Assembly (NCBI GenBank): GCA_033558025.1
Contig: JAUCEF010000007.1
Coordinates: 5,208,001-5,272,000 of the forward strand
Length of the DNA: 64,000 bases
Direction of reading: 5' to 3'
Source of the DNA: Phytophthora sp. 'mugwort'
Taxonomy: Eukaryota; Oomycota; Peronosporomycetes; Peronosporales; Peronosporaceae
Position numbers and translations under genes: made by a program. Below the pieces are notes generated by a model, which was given only the letters and a program-made list of their open reading frames with translations, made no database searches and had not been told where the DNA came from. Below, in pieces: positions 9,908 to 20,460 of the stretch (positions within the stretch are counted from its first letter, which is position 1; each line of letters opens with the position of its first letter).

Positions 9908-11321
9908 TGTGGTGTAGCGGGATCGGTCAAAATATGCTTAAGACCCGATTTGCTTACCAACTGCGCCCAGACACCCACTAACGGAGGGGGTTCCCCGATG
10001 ATCCGTGATCAGCCAAACTTGGTCTCACCTTGTGTGCCCGTTGGTGGGCTGAATCTGCTCTCTTGGGACTCCGAAGGATGCAGCGATGTAAAGTCTTCAA
10101 CGTCCTGGCGGGATGCGGGGACGTGGAGCAGCGCGGAAGTCTTCGCTCTGCTGCCGTTATTAGTTCCGATCTGAGGTAGTTGACCTTCGATCGGCGGCGT
10201 GGACTTGATCCGAGGCCGAGGTTGCCGTGTGGCGTTGTTCCTTTTCTTTCCTCGAGTTGCTTGCCGCTTCCTTTAGCGGGATCTTGCGAGTTGAGAGTCG
10301 AAGCGATCGTCGGCCAAGCACTGAATGCCGATCGATCGAGGTATGCGCTTGAGTAGAAGTTCGCTAACGTGGGAGAGGGTCGGCTAATATACGATCCGAT
10401 CCTTTCACAGCCGCGCTTGATCTGCTACCTTGGACTTGTTGATACCTTGGAGGGCCAATGTAGATCCCTTCCTGCGATACTTAAAAACGCCGACGTAATC
10501 CAATGCAAATTCGAGTCTGATTGTTGTTTATCCTTTTCTTGTCCTATCCTCCCATCCTGAACCCTATCTCGTATCACCTGAACCTCCTGAATCTTGCCCT
10601 TCATCAACCACTCAACACGTACCGTCTTCGCACATCCCCGAGGATGATTGTTGATCGAATCCCGATCTGCCAGATCGCGAATGTCAGAACATGTATGCCG
10701 ATCTGAAACATCGAGGATGTCAAAACCTGTATGCCGATCGGCAAATACCGATCGACCCGATCTGCGGGTGCCGGATCGGCCCGATCTTCCAGATCCCGAA
10801 CGCCAGATCGGCCCGATCTGTCCGATCCCGCTATCGATCCGCCCGATCTGGCAGATCCCGTATCTCCAAACCTGTATACCAATCTGCCAGAAAGGGTGTA
10901 CCGATCCAATCGAGGGTTGATCTTGATCGATTACGGTCCGCTGAATATTGATCAGAGTCGATCCAGGCCGGCCGTGATTTGCATGTCACTGATAGGTCTT
11001 GATCCACGCCCCTTGACTCCAATCTTGATATCTGGCTCCGATCCGATCTGAGCCGATCGGGACTAAACGTGATCCGATCCGCCTGTCGCCGATCGGTCTT
11101 GATTTTCATCCCTTGCCCGGATCCTGTCTAAGATCGGCCGTGATGGAGGATCGATCGGGAGTGACTGTGGTCATATAAAGAGTAGATCGGTCACGATCTG
11201 GGTCGCCGTCAAACTCGCTTTCCGCCCCCTGTCAGTTGTCCTCTGGTTGATTTATTCCACCTATTTCGCAGATCGGCTTATTGCCGCGGGGTTTGAGATT
11301 CTTATTTGACGCTTTTCCACA
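9908..11321 (-). repeat. Gypsy 3' LTR (left copy)
   Basis: This is a direct copy of 18865-20279, starting TGTGGTGTAG (A to G against the other copies) and ending TTCCACA. About 10620-11160 is unusually dense in CGATC/GATCGG words. Short open frames in both directions across the LTR are conserved between copies simply because the DNA is, and I do not treat them as genes. Confidence 0.93.
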
Positions 11322-11345
11322 ACCTCCTCCTGTCCGAAGTCGGCA
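11322..11345 (-). other. Polypurine tract of gypsy element
   Basis: On the coding (minus) strand the bases just inside the 3' LTR read GGACAGGAGGAGGT, a purine-rich stretch in the place expected for priming plus-strand DNA synthesis. Confidence 0.6.
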
Positions 11346-11604
11346 GCGGCCCCACTTCGGTCACACTCTTCAAACCGTCTATTTAGGCCGGACTACTCAT
11401 TCCGGGAAACTCGGATCCATCTGGGTCTCATTTTTATCTCTTCGAGCTTGCAAAAATATGCAGAACTTCACATATACATTTCATTTCTTCCGATCTGTGG
11501 CCTTCCCACAGATCCTTCTTCCGATCCGTCATCGCGGTGACCAACTCACCGCGACGGTCAGGCGTGACCCCCCCCCCGATCTCACTATTCCTCATGGGAC
11601 TGCA

Positions 11605-11970
11605 TCACACGAAACGATTCCGGTTAGCCTGTCCCCGAAGAAAATCGTGGAGGAGTGCTCCGCAGTTCAGGTCAGCTTCATCAACCCAGCTGGGGTCTTC
11701 ATATCCCTTCCAATACACCAGGAATTCCCGATAGATCCGGCCATACCGAGTGCTTCTGCCTGTCCTCAGATTAGTGATCTTCTCCACTTCGTATTCGTCT
11801 GCTCCTAGATCCGGTGTCCAGCTATCCACGGGTAGCAGAGTTTCGTCAAAATCCAGTCGATCCGACATTGGTACGGCCAACTCGATGTGTGGCCGATCTG
11901 GGAATTCCTTGACCAACTTCAACTTGGACACATGCACAACCGGAAAGAGTCGATACTCCGTTTCGGACAC
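11605..11970 (-). pseudogene. Gypsy integrase C-terminal domain with chromodomain
   Basis: The frame contains the RT/integrase-tail linker (FPVVHVSKLKLV) and then a chromodomain. The chromodomain has YEVEKITNLR, the aromatic-cage strand EFLVYWKGYED and the SWVDEADL helix start. In chromoviruses this module at the end of integrase directs insertion to chromatin with particular histone marks. It is the last coding part before the LTR. It is readable by itself, but the polyprotein upstream is interrupted. Confidence 0.85.
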
Positions 11971-13148
11971 ATCAAGGCGCAGTGAATATACGTTGATCTT
12001 CTCTGCAACTCGGAAAGGACCATGCCACAGATGTGCCAGCTTTCGTGCGTATCCTTCCTTCAGGCGATCCAGATACAGCCAGACTTGTGATCCGGCCCCG
12101 ATCTGATGTGGATCGACCCCGTCGTTATGCCGATCGGCTCGATCTGAGATCGCCTCCCGCAGCTTGACATTGACTTGTTCCCTTGCCGTTGTGTAATAGC
12201 GATGATTTGGTATCTCTACCTCCTAGGATCTCGGTCTCGGGTGCGAGTACTACCCAAAGGTATGGTGGCTTCCAACGTCGATCTGGGGTCCCATCCGTGT
12301 ACTAGATAGAATGGTGTATCACCTCGCACTCGATCTTGGGCCGTTCTAGACGCACTTGCCGTCGCGATCACATATCCTGCGAACAGATCTACCCAGATCA
12401 GTAGCTCAGTGTTGCCCTTGAACGACCTCGGCAGCGAGGGTATGTGATCGATTGTAATGATCTAAATGGATACGTCGTCTGGCGGTTCCCAGGCGATTCT
12501 CCTCTGATCGTGGGACGACCCTTTCCAGTTTCGTAGTCTATACATTCACCCATATATCTCTGTACACAGCGATATAAACCTATCCAGTGGAAATGACCCC
12601 TGATCCGTTGATATATACGACCAATCCCCTGATGACCACCTTCAACGCTCGCATGAGTGATGTAAGATATTAAGGTGGAGTGTCTCGGGCGCGACCAGCC
12701 TCATTAATCCGTCCCGATCTACTTCCGATCTCTTAGTAGGCGGACAGTAGAACAGCAGATCATTGTCGTCGACGTCATAGTCCGACGCTATTTTGCCACA
12801 CAGTCTAGCCTGATCTTGTGTGAGATCGGTCACATCTCCAGTCAGATACTTCTTCAAACTTGCTATCCACACTTCCTCGTCTGGGGCCTGTCGGATACGA
12901 TCGACCCGGAGATCTCTCACAAAACCCTCGTCGAAAACTGTCGTCGGTGCACGATCTGGTCCCTGATCGGGTAGTACTAGTGAGATCCGCGCCACGGTGC
13001 CCTCCGATCTGATCATTAGAATCTCATCCAGTCGATTCAGCGTGACCAGATTCTGATAAACCTCCACCTCGTTGACGATCACTCCTTGCTGCCGCTGCAG
13101 CGCAGCGCTGGCTAAACTGTCCGCACTAACGTTCCAGTCGCGCTTCAC
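11971..13148 (-). pseudogene. Gypsy integrase, core internally deleted
   Basis: The N-terminal part (12642-13148) carries the zinc-binding region, ending near ETLHLNILHHSC. The catalytic core begins with DHIPSLPRSFKG and LLIWVDLFAGYVIA (about 12360-12450), which supplies the first catalytic Asp region. It then jumps after SRTAQ directly into DRVRGDTPFYLVHGWDP (about 12290-12345). That second block normally lies beyond the catalytic Glu, so the second Asp and the Glu of the D,D35E triad are missing. The junction falls at a TAQ-type repeat, consistent with a recombination deletion. Frame changes are also present. Confidence 0.7.
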
Positions 13149-13277
13149 GTATAACAGTTCGTGGTCTGGCCAGACCTGAGCCGATCCAAAGCCTTCCGCC
13201 TCAACAGCGTCAATCCGGGAGCCTACAGTCTATCTCGCCTCGTACTTGTCTGATCACCAGATTTGAATCACCGCAAA

Positions 13278-13550
13278 TCACCAAAGTCCTTGCGCCATTC
13301 CTTCCATCAAGTCAAAACATAACAGGAGTCCATTGTACTCTGCCTCGTTCACAGTCAGATCCGTGGCATAACCGGATCGGGACTTCAAAATCGTCCACCC
13401 AGGTAACTTCCACAAAATTGCACTATAGGCTCCGCCACCTCGTTTTACTCGTGCAGATCCGTCAAAACTCACCACAAACAGCTCCTCGTCCGCATCTATT
13501 ACTGGGGTTGGTGATTGGTGTTTGAAGGCGTGGCTCTTTCCTGAGTGCAA
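13278..13550 (-). pseudogene. Gypsy RNase H domain
   Basis: The frame shows FVVSFDGSARVKRGGGAY, then VNEAEYNGLLLCFDLM. This supplies the first Asp, the Glu and its helix of a type-I RNase H. It degrades the RNA strand of the RNA/DNA hybrid during reverse transcription. It lies downstream of RT in the normal gypsy order. Confidence 0.8.
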
Positions 13551-13556
13551 TCGCGA

Positions 13557-15125
13557 TCAAAGCCTCGTCCACCTTGGACCGAGCTGTAATGATGGCGGCG
13601 ATCGTCCCCAAGATCTCATCTTCTCCCTTGGTACTTCTCGATCTCGAGCGTCCATGGCGATAGGAATGCAGCCCGTTGACCTAATCGTCCCTGGAGACCA
13701 GGCGATCTGAAGATCCATACCAGCGTCGAGTGTCTGGTCAGGATCCGGATCTGTCGTCCAACCAACATGTTGTAGTTCAGATCTAAGATTCGCAACAAGG
13801 CCAACACTTCCCTCTCTATCACGTTGTAGTTCATTCGACTTCAACGTACGACTCGCGAACATCACCGGGTGGTACATGCGATCGTGCTCTTGCATCAGAG
13901 CGGCCGAGATCGCCCACTCACTGGCATAAATAACTACCACAGGTTGACGATCGAAATGATGCAGGATTGGAGTAGCGGCGATCTTTTCTTTCAGTTTGTT
14001 AAAAGATCTGAACGCCTGAATCCACTTCTCGTCGGCTGCACTCAGGACTGTCTTCGGTTGATCGGGTAGAGGATAGCCGGATCTCTCTGGATCTGGAACG
14101 TCCAAATCGAGATTGGGGGAAATTTCACTGAGAGCCTGACGGAGATCTTGATGCTTCCTCAGCTCGTTAAAATCCATTTCACGCAGCTCATACAATACAG
14201 CTGCATAAATTGCGTAGTTTTCAATGATTCGGCTGTAATAATCCAAACGGCCTAGGAACGATTGCATCGATCTGAGCGATTCCGGGAAAGGCAAGTCGGT
14301 TACCCCCTTTACGTCCTTCGGATGTGCTCCCAGGTTTTCGATTGACACTTGATGCCCTAGATAATCCACTTTTCTTAGTCCCCAAAACCTCTTGACGACA
14401 CGGATCGACAATTTCCATCTGTCACAAGCATCCAGTAGGCGCTCCACCCGATCGCATAGTTGATCCCAAGTTCCGGCAGTGATTAGGATGTCATCGATGT
14501 ATGATCTACGTCCTAAAACGGAAGGTTTGCCGGGATCTTCGGGTTCTCCTGCGTCAAACACATCAGTGCGTCGCCACGTAGGTTCGGATTTCGAGATCTT
14601 CGGGTTCACCTGGGTCAAACACATCCGTGAGTCGCCACGTCGGTTCGGATTTCGAGATCTTCATGAATCCATACAAGGCGTTGTCCACCAGCCGCTAATA
14701 AATCTGCGGCGCGTTTTTGAGTCCGAATGGCATCCTATTCCACTCGAATAACCCGAAAGGGGTGATGAAGGCCGAGATCGCGCGAGTTCGATCGGTCAAT
14801 CGGGACCACCCAGAATCCGCTCGCCATGTCTAATGAACAATACCATAGTACTTTGATCTTCCAACAGATCGTTAATCAGTGGCATCGGGTAGACCATTAC
14901 TCGTGTCAGATCGTTCACCAACCGGTAGTCGATGCCATATATCCACTCCGTTCTCTTAATGATGGTCACGATCGGAGATGCCTTAGAGAAATCGAATGTT
15001 GAATGATCTTGGCTGCTAACAGTCCCTTGATCAAATCCGATACCTTCTCCCTGAAGCGCGGCGCCACCTTCCGTATTCGCTGCGCCATGGGCTTCACACC
15101 TCCTACATCTATATCGCATACACAC
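13557..15125 (-). pseudogene. Gypsy reverse transcriptase with 61-bp tandem duplication
   Basis: The fingers/palm start in the piece at 14796-15125 (IVTIIKRTEWIYGIDYRLVND, VYPMPLIND). The palm continues in the 355-aa frame at 13557-14624, with active-site YIDDILI (about 14482-14502) and the connection LGHQVS, FLGRLDYYSRII. Just before the active site a 61-bp unit is repeated in tandem (14534-14594 and 14595-14655, imperfect). Because 61 is not a multiple of three it throws the frame, so the polymerase cannot be read through. Both repeat units encode the same ISKSEPTW segment. Confidence 0.85.
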
Positions 15126-15222
15126 CCCTTGCGGCCGGAGGCAGCGCGTTGCCTTTGCCGATCAGGAGGTGTCGTCTCTTCCAGATCATCTGTTGAAGTC
15201 GATCAATCGCTTCAGGGTTGTT

Positions 15223-15837
15223 TTATGTTGGATCTCCCACTTGAATATCCTCGATCGTCACTTCTTCCGTCGTAGCAATCTTGACTTCGGGCAGCACCGC
15301 TAACTCTCTGTCCACGTCTTCCGCCTCAATCTCCCCTCCTTCATGATGGTAGCTCAAATCGTTTCCAGTCGGGTCATCATCTTCACGGCGATCGAGATTA
15401 GTCAGACTGGGTCGATCTACGTGATTTCGTGTCCGATCTTCAGACAGGTCCAATGATCTAACTCCGTGTTGTACCTTCTCGCCCCCCCCCCCCTCCAAGA
15501 ACCCCTTTTCGGGCGATATCAGATCCACCTCAGCCGGTAAATCGGGCGTTCCAAGTCCCGACCGCGGCTCGATGTGTCCTTCCTGATCTGCCACCATCGT
15601 GACCTCGTCAGCCTGACTTACAGTCGGGGTGCCAGTTTGGGCGAGCGCCGTAGCTGGATCGGGCTCACCACCTTCCACCTCGAGCGACGTCGCACGCGGT
15701 GATCTCGATGCACCCTTCTCTCCTCTCGAAGGATCGGGGGTTGTCACGCCAGATCGGCTAACCGCAGTAGACGGTGTAGCTATGACAGCCTCGTTATCGA
15801 AAATCGAGACTTTACGTAGTATTGCACGACGTGGCAT
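15223..15837 (-). pseudogene. Gypsy polyprotein linker between protease and RT
   Basis: This is a 204-codon low-complexity, acidic and Pro/Ser/Thr-rich stretch with no domain. It lies between the protease and RT regions and contains a G13 run on the coding strand (C run at 15481-15493) that invites slippage. Confidence 0.6.
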
Positions 15838-16063
15838 ATTCTGGGCGTTCTACAGCGGGTCCAGGGTCCGATCCATCCATTTTCGAAGAAAGTGCTTCCG
15901 TCGTCGCTTGGAACGCTACGTTCTGCCACTCCGTATATCGACGCGATCCGATAGACACAAAACCTGGCGGGCGGGGAACGCGATCGCCTGCTAGCCACAT
16001 CGCAATCCGTACATCCCGTTGGAGGATCAGTTGACTGTCGCTGACATTCGTCAACAACAGATA

Positions 16064-16828
16064 CTACGTTTTCCCTGGCCCCGTTATAATCATCGGCATC
16101 CATCGATCTCTGCGTGTAACCCATAGTTTCTCGTGATCTGCGGATGCCAGTAAACGGAGAGGTAACTCGATTGATCCCCCAACCTGGAGATGCTGATCTA
16201 ACGTTACCACTTTCGCCTTGTCATTGTAGAGCTGCCAACGTCCACGGAGTTGGATCCGGATCTCGTCCGGTGACAAATTGACCCATCGGCCAGATCTAGC
16301 CTGATCCCAGCAGGGACCATAAAGTCCATGCCCAGGATCGCGCACTTGGCCAGCAAGATCTCCAACCCATATATCGAAAAAGTACACCAGCGATCCTGCT
16401 AATGTGATCTTGATCCGCATCCTTCCGTTCGTGACGTACACGTTCTCACCGATTCTCATACACGCTTGGCTCTGACTCATGTCGATATAGCACCCAACCT
16501 TACGAGCAAAGGCGGTATCCAGAATGGACACCTCGGCACCTGTGTCTAAGAGTAAGATTGTCTTGACATTATTGATCTTACTGTCGTCCTCGCTTGTCGA
16601 AACCACTTTCCCGGCGCATGATGTTTCCATTAACCTCGAGATTCTCCTCGAAGGAGATCGAAGGCCATCATGACGTCCGATCGACGATATCCGTCGACAT
16701 GACGAAGGCTCGAGATCAGATGTATTATCGCGTAGATTTTTTTGTTGTTTCCTAACTCCATCTACCGACTTCTTGTCCACAAATTCATAGATATAATATG
16801 TAGAACGTTCGGCTCGTACCGGATTCAA
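16064..16828 (-). pseudogene. Gypsy aspartic protease (retropepsin)
   Basis: The frame contains TILLLDTGAEVSILD (active-site DTGAE at about 16534-16548), preceded by an extended basic linker and followed by beta-rich sequence (MRIKITLAGSLVYFFDIWV). Retropepsins of gypsy elements act as dimers to cut Gag-Pol. The Asp-Thr-Gly motif is intact. Confidence 0.88.
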
Positions 16829-16846
16829 ACCCGGCGACCGTTCAGT

Positions 16847-17268
16847 TCAACATCTTTTCTGCCATCGCAGGTAACATCCCTGCATGCTTGGTCGGGCTGT
16901 ACCATTGGCGGATCTGGTTGTAGACTCTTCCATAGGACATTTGCCAATGTCATGTAGCTCACCACATTCAAGGCATACGAAAAGGCAGTGGTCTGCCGGA
17001 TGGCCTCTCTTGCGCATTTCTGGCACGTCAGACGTCGCCAACAACCGAGATACGTATGCTTCCGGGACCCACAGTAGGAACACCGACTCCGATCCGTCCA
17101 CGAGTAGTGGCGATCGACGCTCATGAGACGTTGATCCCGTCTGGGTTCGTCCGTGCGGAGGCCGATCGGGAGCTTTTGGTTCGCCTCTCGTAGGCATCGG
17201 ATCGTTGTCCGTCGAGGCGAAGAAGATTCAGCGGAGGTCACCTTCCGAATCCGATCCGTCCGATCCAT
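16847..17268 (-). pseudogene. Gypsy Gag zinc knuckles (nucleocapsid)
   Basis: Two overlapping minus frames each carry a piece. One has CSYCGSRKHTYLGC, a CCHC-like knuckle, followed by CQKC. The other has CLECGELHDIGKC, a clear C-x2-C-x4-H-x4-C knuckle. Having the two knuckles in different frames indicates a small indel between them. Such knuckles package the element RNA. Confidence 0.75.
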
Positions 17269-17468
17269 CCGAACTGGTATCCAACTGACTCCAAACGTGG
17301 AGTCTGGATGGCTCGGGCCGCCCGCTTAGCAGCGGCAGCCGGTGACGATGTCGGGGCCTTCTGTCGGTATTTCGATCCAAAAGTAGATCTCTTCTGCCTG
17401 CTCTTGGCCCATTCTCGCACGTGGAGGACTTATTCCAGCTCGCCGGCATCCGAAAAAACGCAACAACG

Positions 17469-18776
17469 TCAACTGTTAACCAAGTCTGGATCTCCCAGAG
17501 TTTCAATGTAGTGATCGACATGTTCACGACGATCTTTTCGATCGCCGTCCTTGCCCTTCAACCGCGCCCGCAGACCTGCGACGTTCAAACGGTAAAGGTA
17601 GTCCCAAGGAGACTCTTCCGATCGCTTACGCGCATGGTAGTACTGACATGCAACTGAGACGCCCAGACCGCAGTATTGCGTCTGGAAGCTGCGAAGCAGA
17701 TCTCTCCACTTGTTTCGAGTCGATCGGCTGAGTTGTCGGTACCAGGTTCTGGTCGGTCCTGCGAGTAGATCGGCGAAGGTCAGACATTTCTCTTCGTCGG
17801 AAGCCTGATCTCGCAGGAACGCCGATTTGACCTTACTGACCCATGCTCTGGCTCGGTCTTCATTTTGATCCTTGACGGTAAACGCTTTTAAGTCTGAGAT
17901 CGCTGAAATCCGGACGCGTTGGATCAGTGAGGCACCTCCCGGTCCGGTTGCGGCTGTGGCGACCGCCACACGTCCTGCACTTGGGATATCCAGATCATCT
18001 GGGTCAGATTCACCGAGAGACGGCTAGTGCCGCGGCGATCCTACCGATTCCATGTCCACGTCTTGTGATCCCAAATGGGCCTTCTCAACTGACGTCTTGG
18101 GAGCAGTGGTCACACGTTGTTCCCCAGCAAACGGGTCATGGCTGCTTGGAAATACGAGTCCAACTTTAAGTCGTTGATAGGATCACATCCAGATCTATAT
18201 TGAGGAGTTCGTCGGCATCAAAAGCGCCTGCCACTAGGCCGGCTTCCTTCATTAGCTGGAACAGTGTCTTCACAGCGTCCAACTTGCTCGACGGCTCTTG
18301 TGGTCTCCCTATCCGGCCCTTCAAGTCCCCGATCTGGCGCACCTGTATGATCGTCATCACCGGATCGTGGATTAAGAACTCACGCAGGGTCTTCCGGTGG
18401 TATATGATCTCCAGGGCATCTTCAGTCCAGATTGCTGTTGATACCTGAGTCTGGTCTTCCTTCTCCGACTCCGGGGCTTTCAGTTTCTTCTTCGTAATCT
18501 TGTTCTACTTCTTCTGCACCGATCTTGTAGCTACGGAAGTCGCGAACAAGTAAGGCTCAGGCTTCGCCTTTCCTGTCTCGCTTTGCAGTCTCGATGCGAA
18601 TCGAGATCTGCGAGGGTCCCCAAAGGGACCTGGGGAGGAATTCGAGGCTTCTCTTCCAGATCCGGATCCGGATCTGCCTCTCTTCTGTCAACACAGCTCC
18701 TTTCAGGGCTCTGACGATCTGCGATCTCGCTTCATTCACCGGCATCGTCGTCGATCTGATCTCCAACGACGCTTAA
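17469..18776 (-). pseudogene. Gypsy Gag capsid region
   Basis: The 17469-17969 frame has a retrotransposon capsid pattern: FTVKDQNEDRARAWVSKVK, LTFADLLAGPTRTWYRQL, RSFQTQYCGLG and YHARKRSEESPWDYLYRLN. The N-terminal portion continues upstream in other frames (for example 18166-18360 and 18557-18766, with MPVNEARSQIVRAL), interrupted by indels. The likely original start lies close to the primer-binding site. Confidence 0.75.
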
Positions 18777-18847
18777 TCCCCTTGTTCAAATCTTCACTTT
18801 ACATATACTTCTGTGTCCTCACGGTGCAATCCTGAGTCACCAAAATA

Positions 18848-18863
18848 TCCGGCACGCGCACCA
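18848..18863 (-). other. Primer-binding site of gypsy element
   Basis: On the coding strand, one base after the 5' LTR, the sequence reads TGGTGCGCGTGCCGGA. Its reverse complement, TCCGGCACGCGCACCA, has the shape of a tRNA 3' end: five T-stem bases, seven acceptor bases, a discriminator A and CCA. The tRNA species is not identified. Confidence 0.75.
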
Positions 18864-18864
18864 T

Positions 18865-20279
18865 TGTGATGTAGCGGGATCGGTCAAAATATGCTTAAGA
18901 CCCGATCCGCTTATCAACTGCGCCCAGACACCGACTAACGGAGAGGGTTCCCCGATGATCCGTGATCAGTCAAACTTGGTCTCACCTTGTGTGCCCGTCG
19001 GTGGGCTGAATCTGCTCTCTTGGGACTCCGAAGGGTGCAGCGATGTAAAGTCTTCAACGTCCTGGCGGGACGCGGGGACGTGGAGCAGCGCGGAAGTCTT
19101 CGCTCTGCTGCCGTTATTAGTTCCGATCTGAGGTAGTTGACCTTCGATCGGCGGCGTGGACTTGATCCGAGGCCGAGGTTGCCGTGTGGCGTTGTTCCTT
19201 TTCTTTCCTCGAGTTGCTTGCCGCTTCCTTTAGCGGGATCTTGCGAGTTGAGAGTCGAAGCGATCGTCGGCCAAGCACTGAATGCCGATCGATCGAGGTA
19301 TGCGCTTGAGTAGAAGTTCGCTAACGTGGGAGAGGGTCGGCTAATATACGATCCGATCCTTTCACAGCCGCGCTTGATCTGCTACCTTGGACTTGTTGAT
19401 ACCTTGGAGGGCCAATGTAGATCCCTTCCTGCGATACTTAAAAACGCCGACGTAATCCAATGCAAATTCGAGTCTGATTGTTGTTTATCCTTTTCTTGTC
19501 CTATCCTCCCATCCTGAACCCTATCTCGTATCACCTGAACCTCCTGAATCTTGCCCTTCATCAACCACTCAACACGTACCGTCTTCGCACATCCCCGAGG
19601 ATGATTGTTGATCGAATCCCGATCTGCCAGATCGCGAATGTCAGAACATGTATGCCGATCTGAAACATCGAGGATGTCAAAACCTGTATGCCGATCGGCA
19701 AATACCGATCGACCCGGTCTGTGGGTGCCGGATCGGCCCGATCTTCCAGATCCCGAACGCCAGATCGGCCCGATCTGTCCGATCCCGCTATCGATCCGCC
19801 CGATCTGGCAGATCCCGTATGTCCAAACCTGTATGCCAATCTGCCAGAAAGGGTGTACCGATCCAATCGAGGGTTGATCTTGATCGATTACGGTCCGCTG
19901 AATATTGATCAGAGTCGATCCAGGCCGGCCGTGATTTGCATGTCACTGATCGGTCTTGATCCACGCCCCTTGACTCCAATCTTGGTATCTGGCTCCGATC
20001 CGATCTGAGCCGATCGGGACTAAACGTGATCCGATCCGCCTGTCGCCGATCGGTCTTGATTTTCATCCCTTGCCCGGATCCTGTCTAAGATCGGCCGTGA
20101 TGGAGGATCGATCGGGAGTGACTGTGGTCATATAAAGAGTAGATCGGTCACGATCTGGGTCGCCGTCAAACTCGCTTTCCGCCCCCTGTCAGTTGTCCTC
20201 TGGTTGATTTATTCCACCTATTTCGCAGAATCGGCTCATTGCCGCGGGGTTTGAGATTCTTATTCGACGCTTCTCCACA
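18865..20279 (-). repeat. Gypsy 5' LTR (right copy)
   Basis: It matches the left LTR with scattered substitutions and begins TGTGATGTAG. In the coding orientation it drives transcription leftward. The CGATC-dense block is at about 19577-20120. Confidence 0.93.
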
Positions 20280-20283
20280 ACAA

Positions 20284-20460
20284 CCGCATGCCCAAATACG
20301 AGAGAGCCTGCATCATCGCTTCTGATGAGCTGTACCCTAAATAAAGCAGCTCGCTCTACGCAGGATGCACCTTCTCAACTTGCCGCGCAGGTCGCCATCG
20401 TTATCTTCGTGCCTTGTCAGAATGAAGGCAAATTATTAAATGAACCTATCGCAAATGATG
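20284..20460. other. Short unassigned stretch
   Basis: Nothing was recognised between the gypsy target duplication and the copia protease fragment. Confidence 0.3.

Larger units (their letters stand above)
9908..20279 (-). mobile_element. Ty3/gypsy LTR retrotransposon (chromovirus-type), complete length
   Basis: Two direct ~1.41-kb LTRs (9908-11321 and 18865-20279) bound the element. Both start TGTG and end CCACA. The flanks carry a 4-bp target duplication ACAA (9904-9907 and 20280-20283). The coding strand is minus, with order gag, zinc knuckles, protease, RT, RNase H, integrase, chromodomain, as in chromoviruses. A primer-binding site lies next to the right LTR and a purine-rich tract next to the left LTR. 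The LTRs differ at roughly 2% of positions by eye, with about 9 mismatches in the first 180 bp and few after that, so the insertion is fairly young. Pol is nevertheless defective: it has frameshifts, a 61-bp tandem duplication in RT and an internally deleted integrase. The copy was therefore probably mobilised in trans, or was damaged soon after insertion. Confidence 0.93.

Noticed and set aside
10604..11109. Several open frames of 90-106 codons in the gypsy LTR, conserved in the second LTR
   Set aside because: They are Asp/Arg/Ser-rich translations of CGATC words and are identical only because the LTRs are copies.
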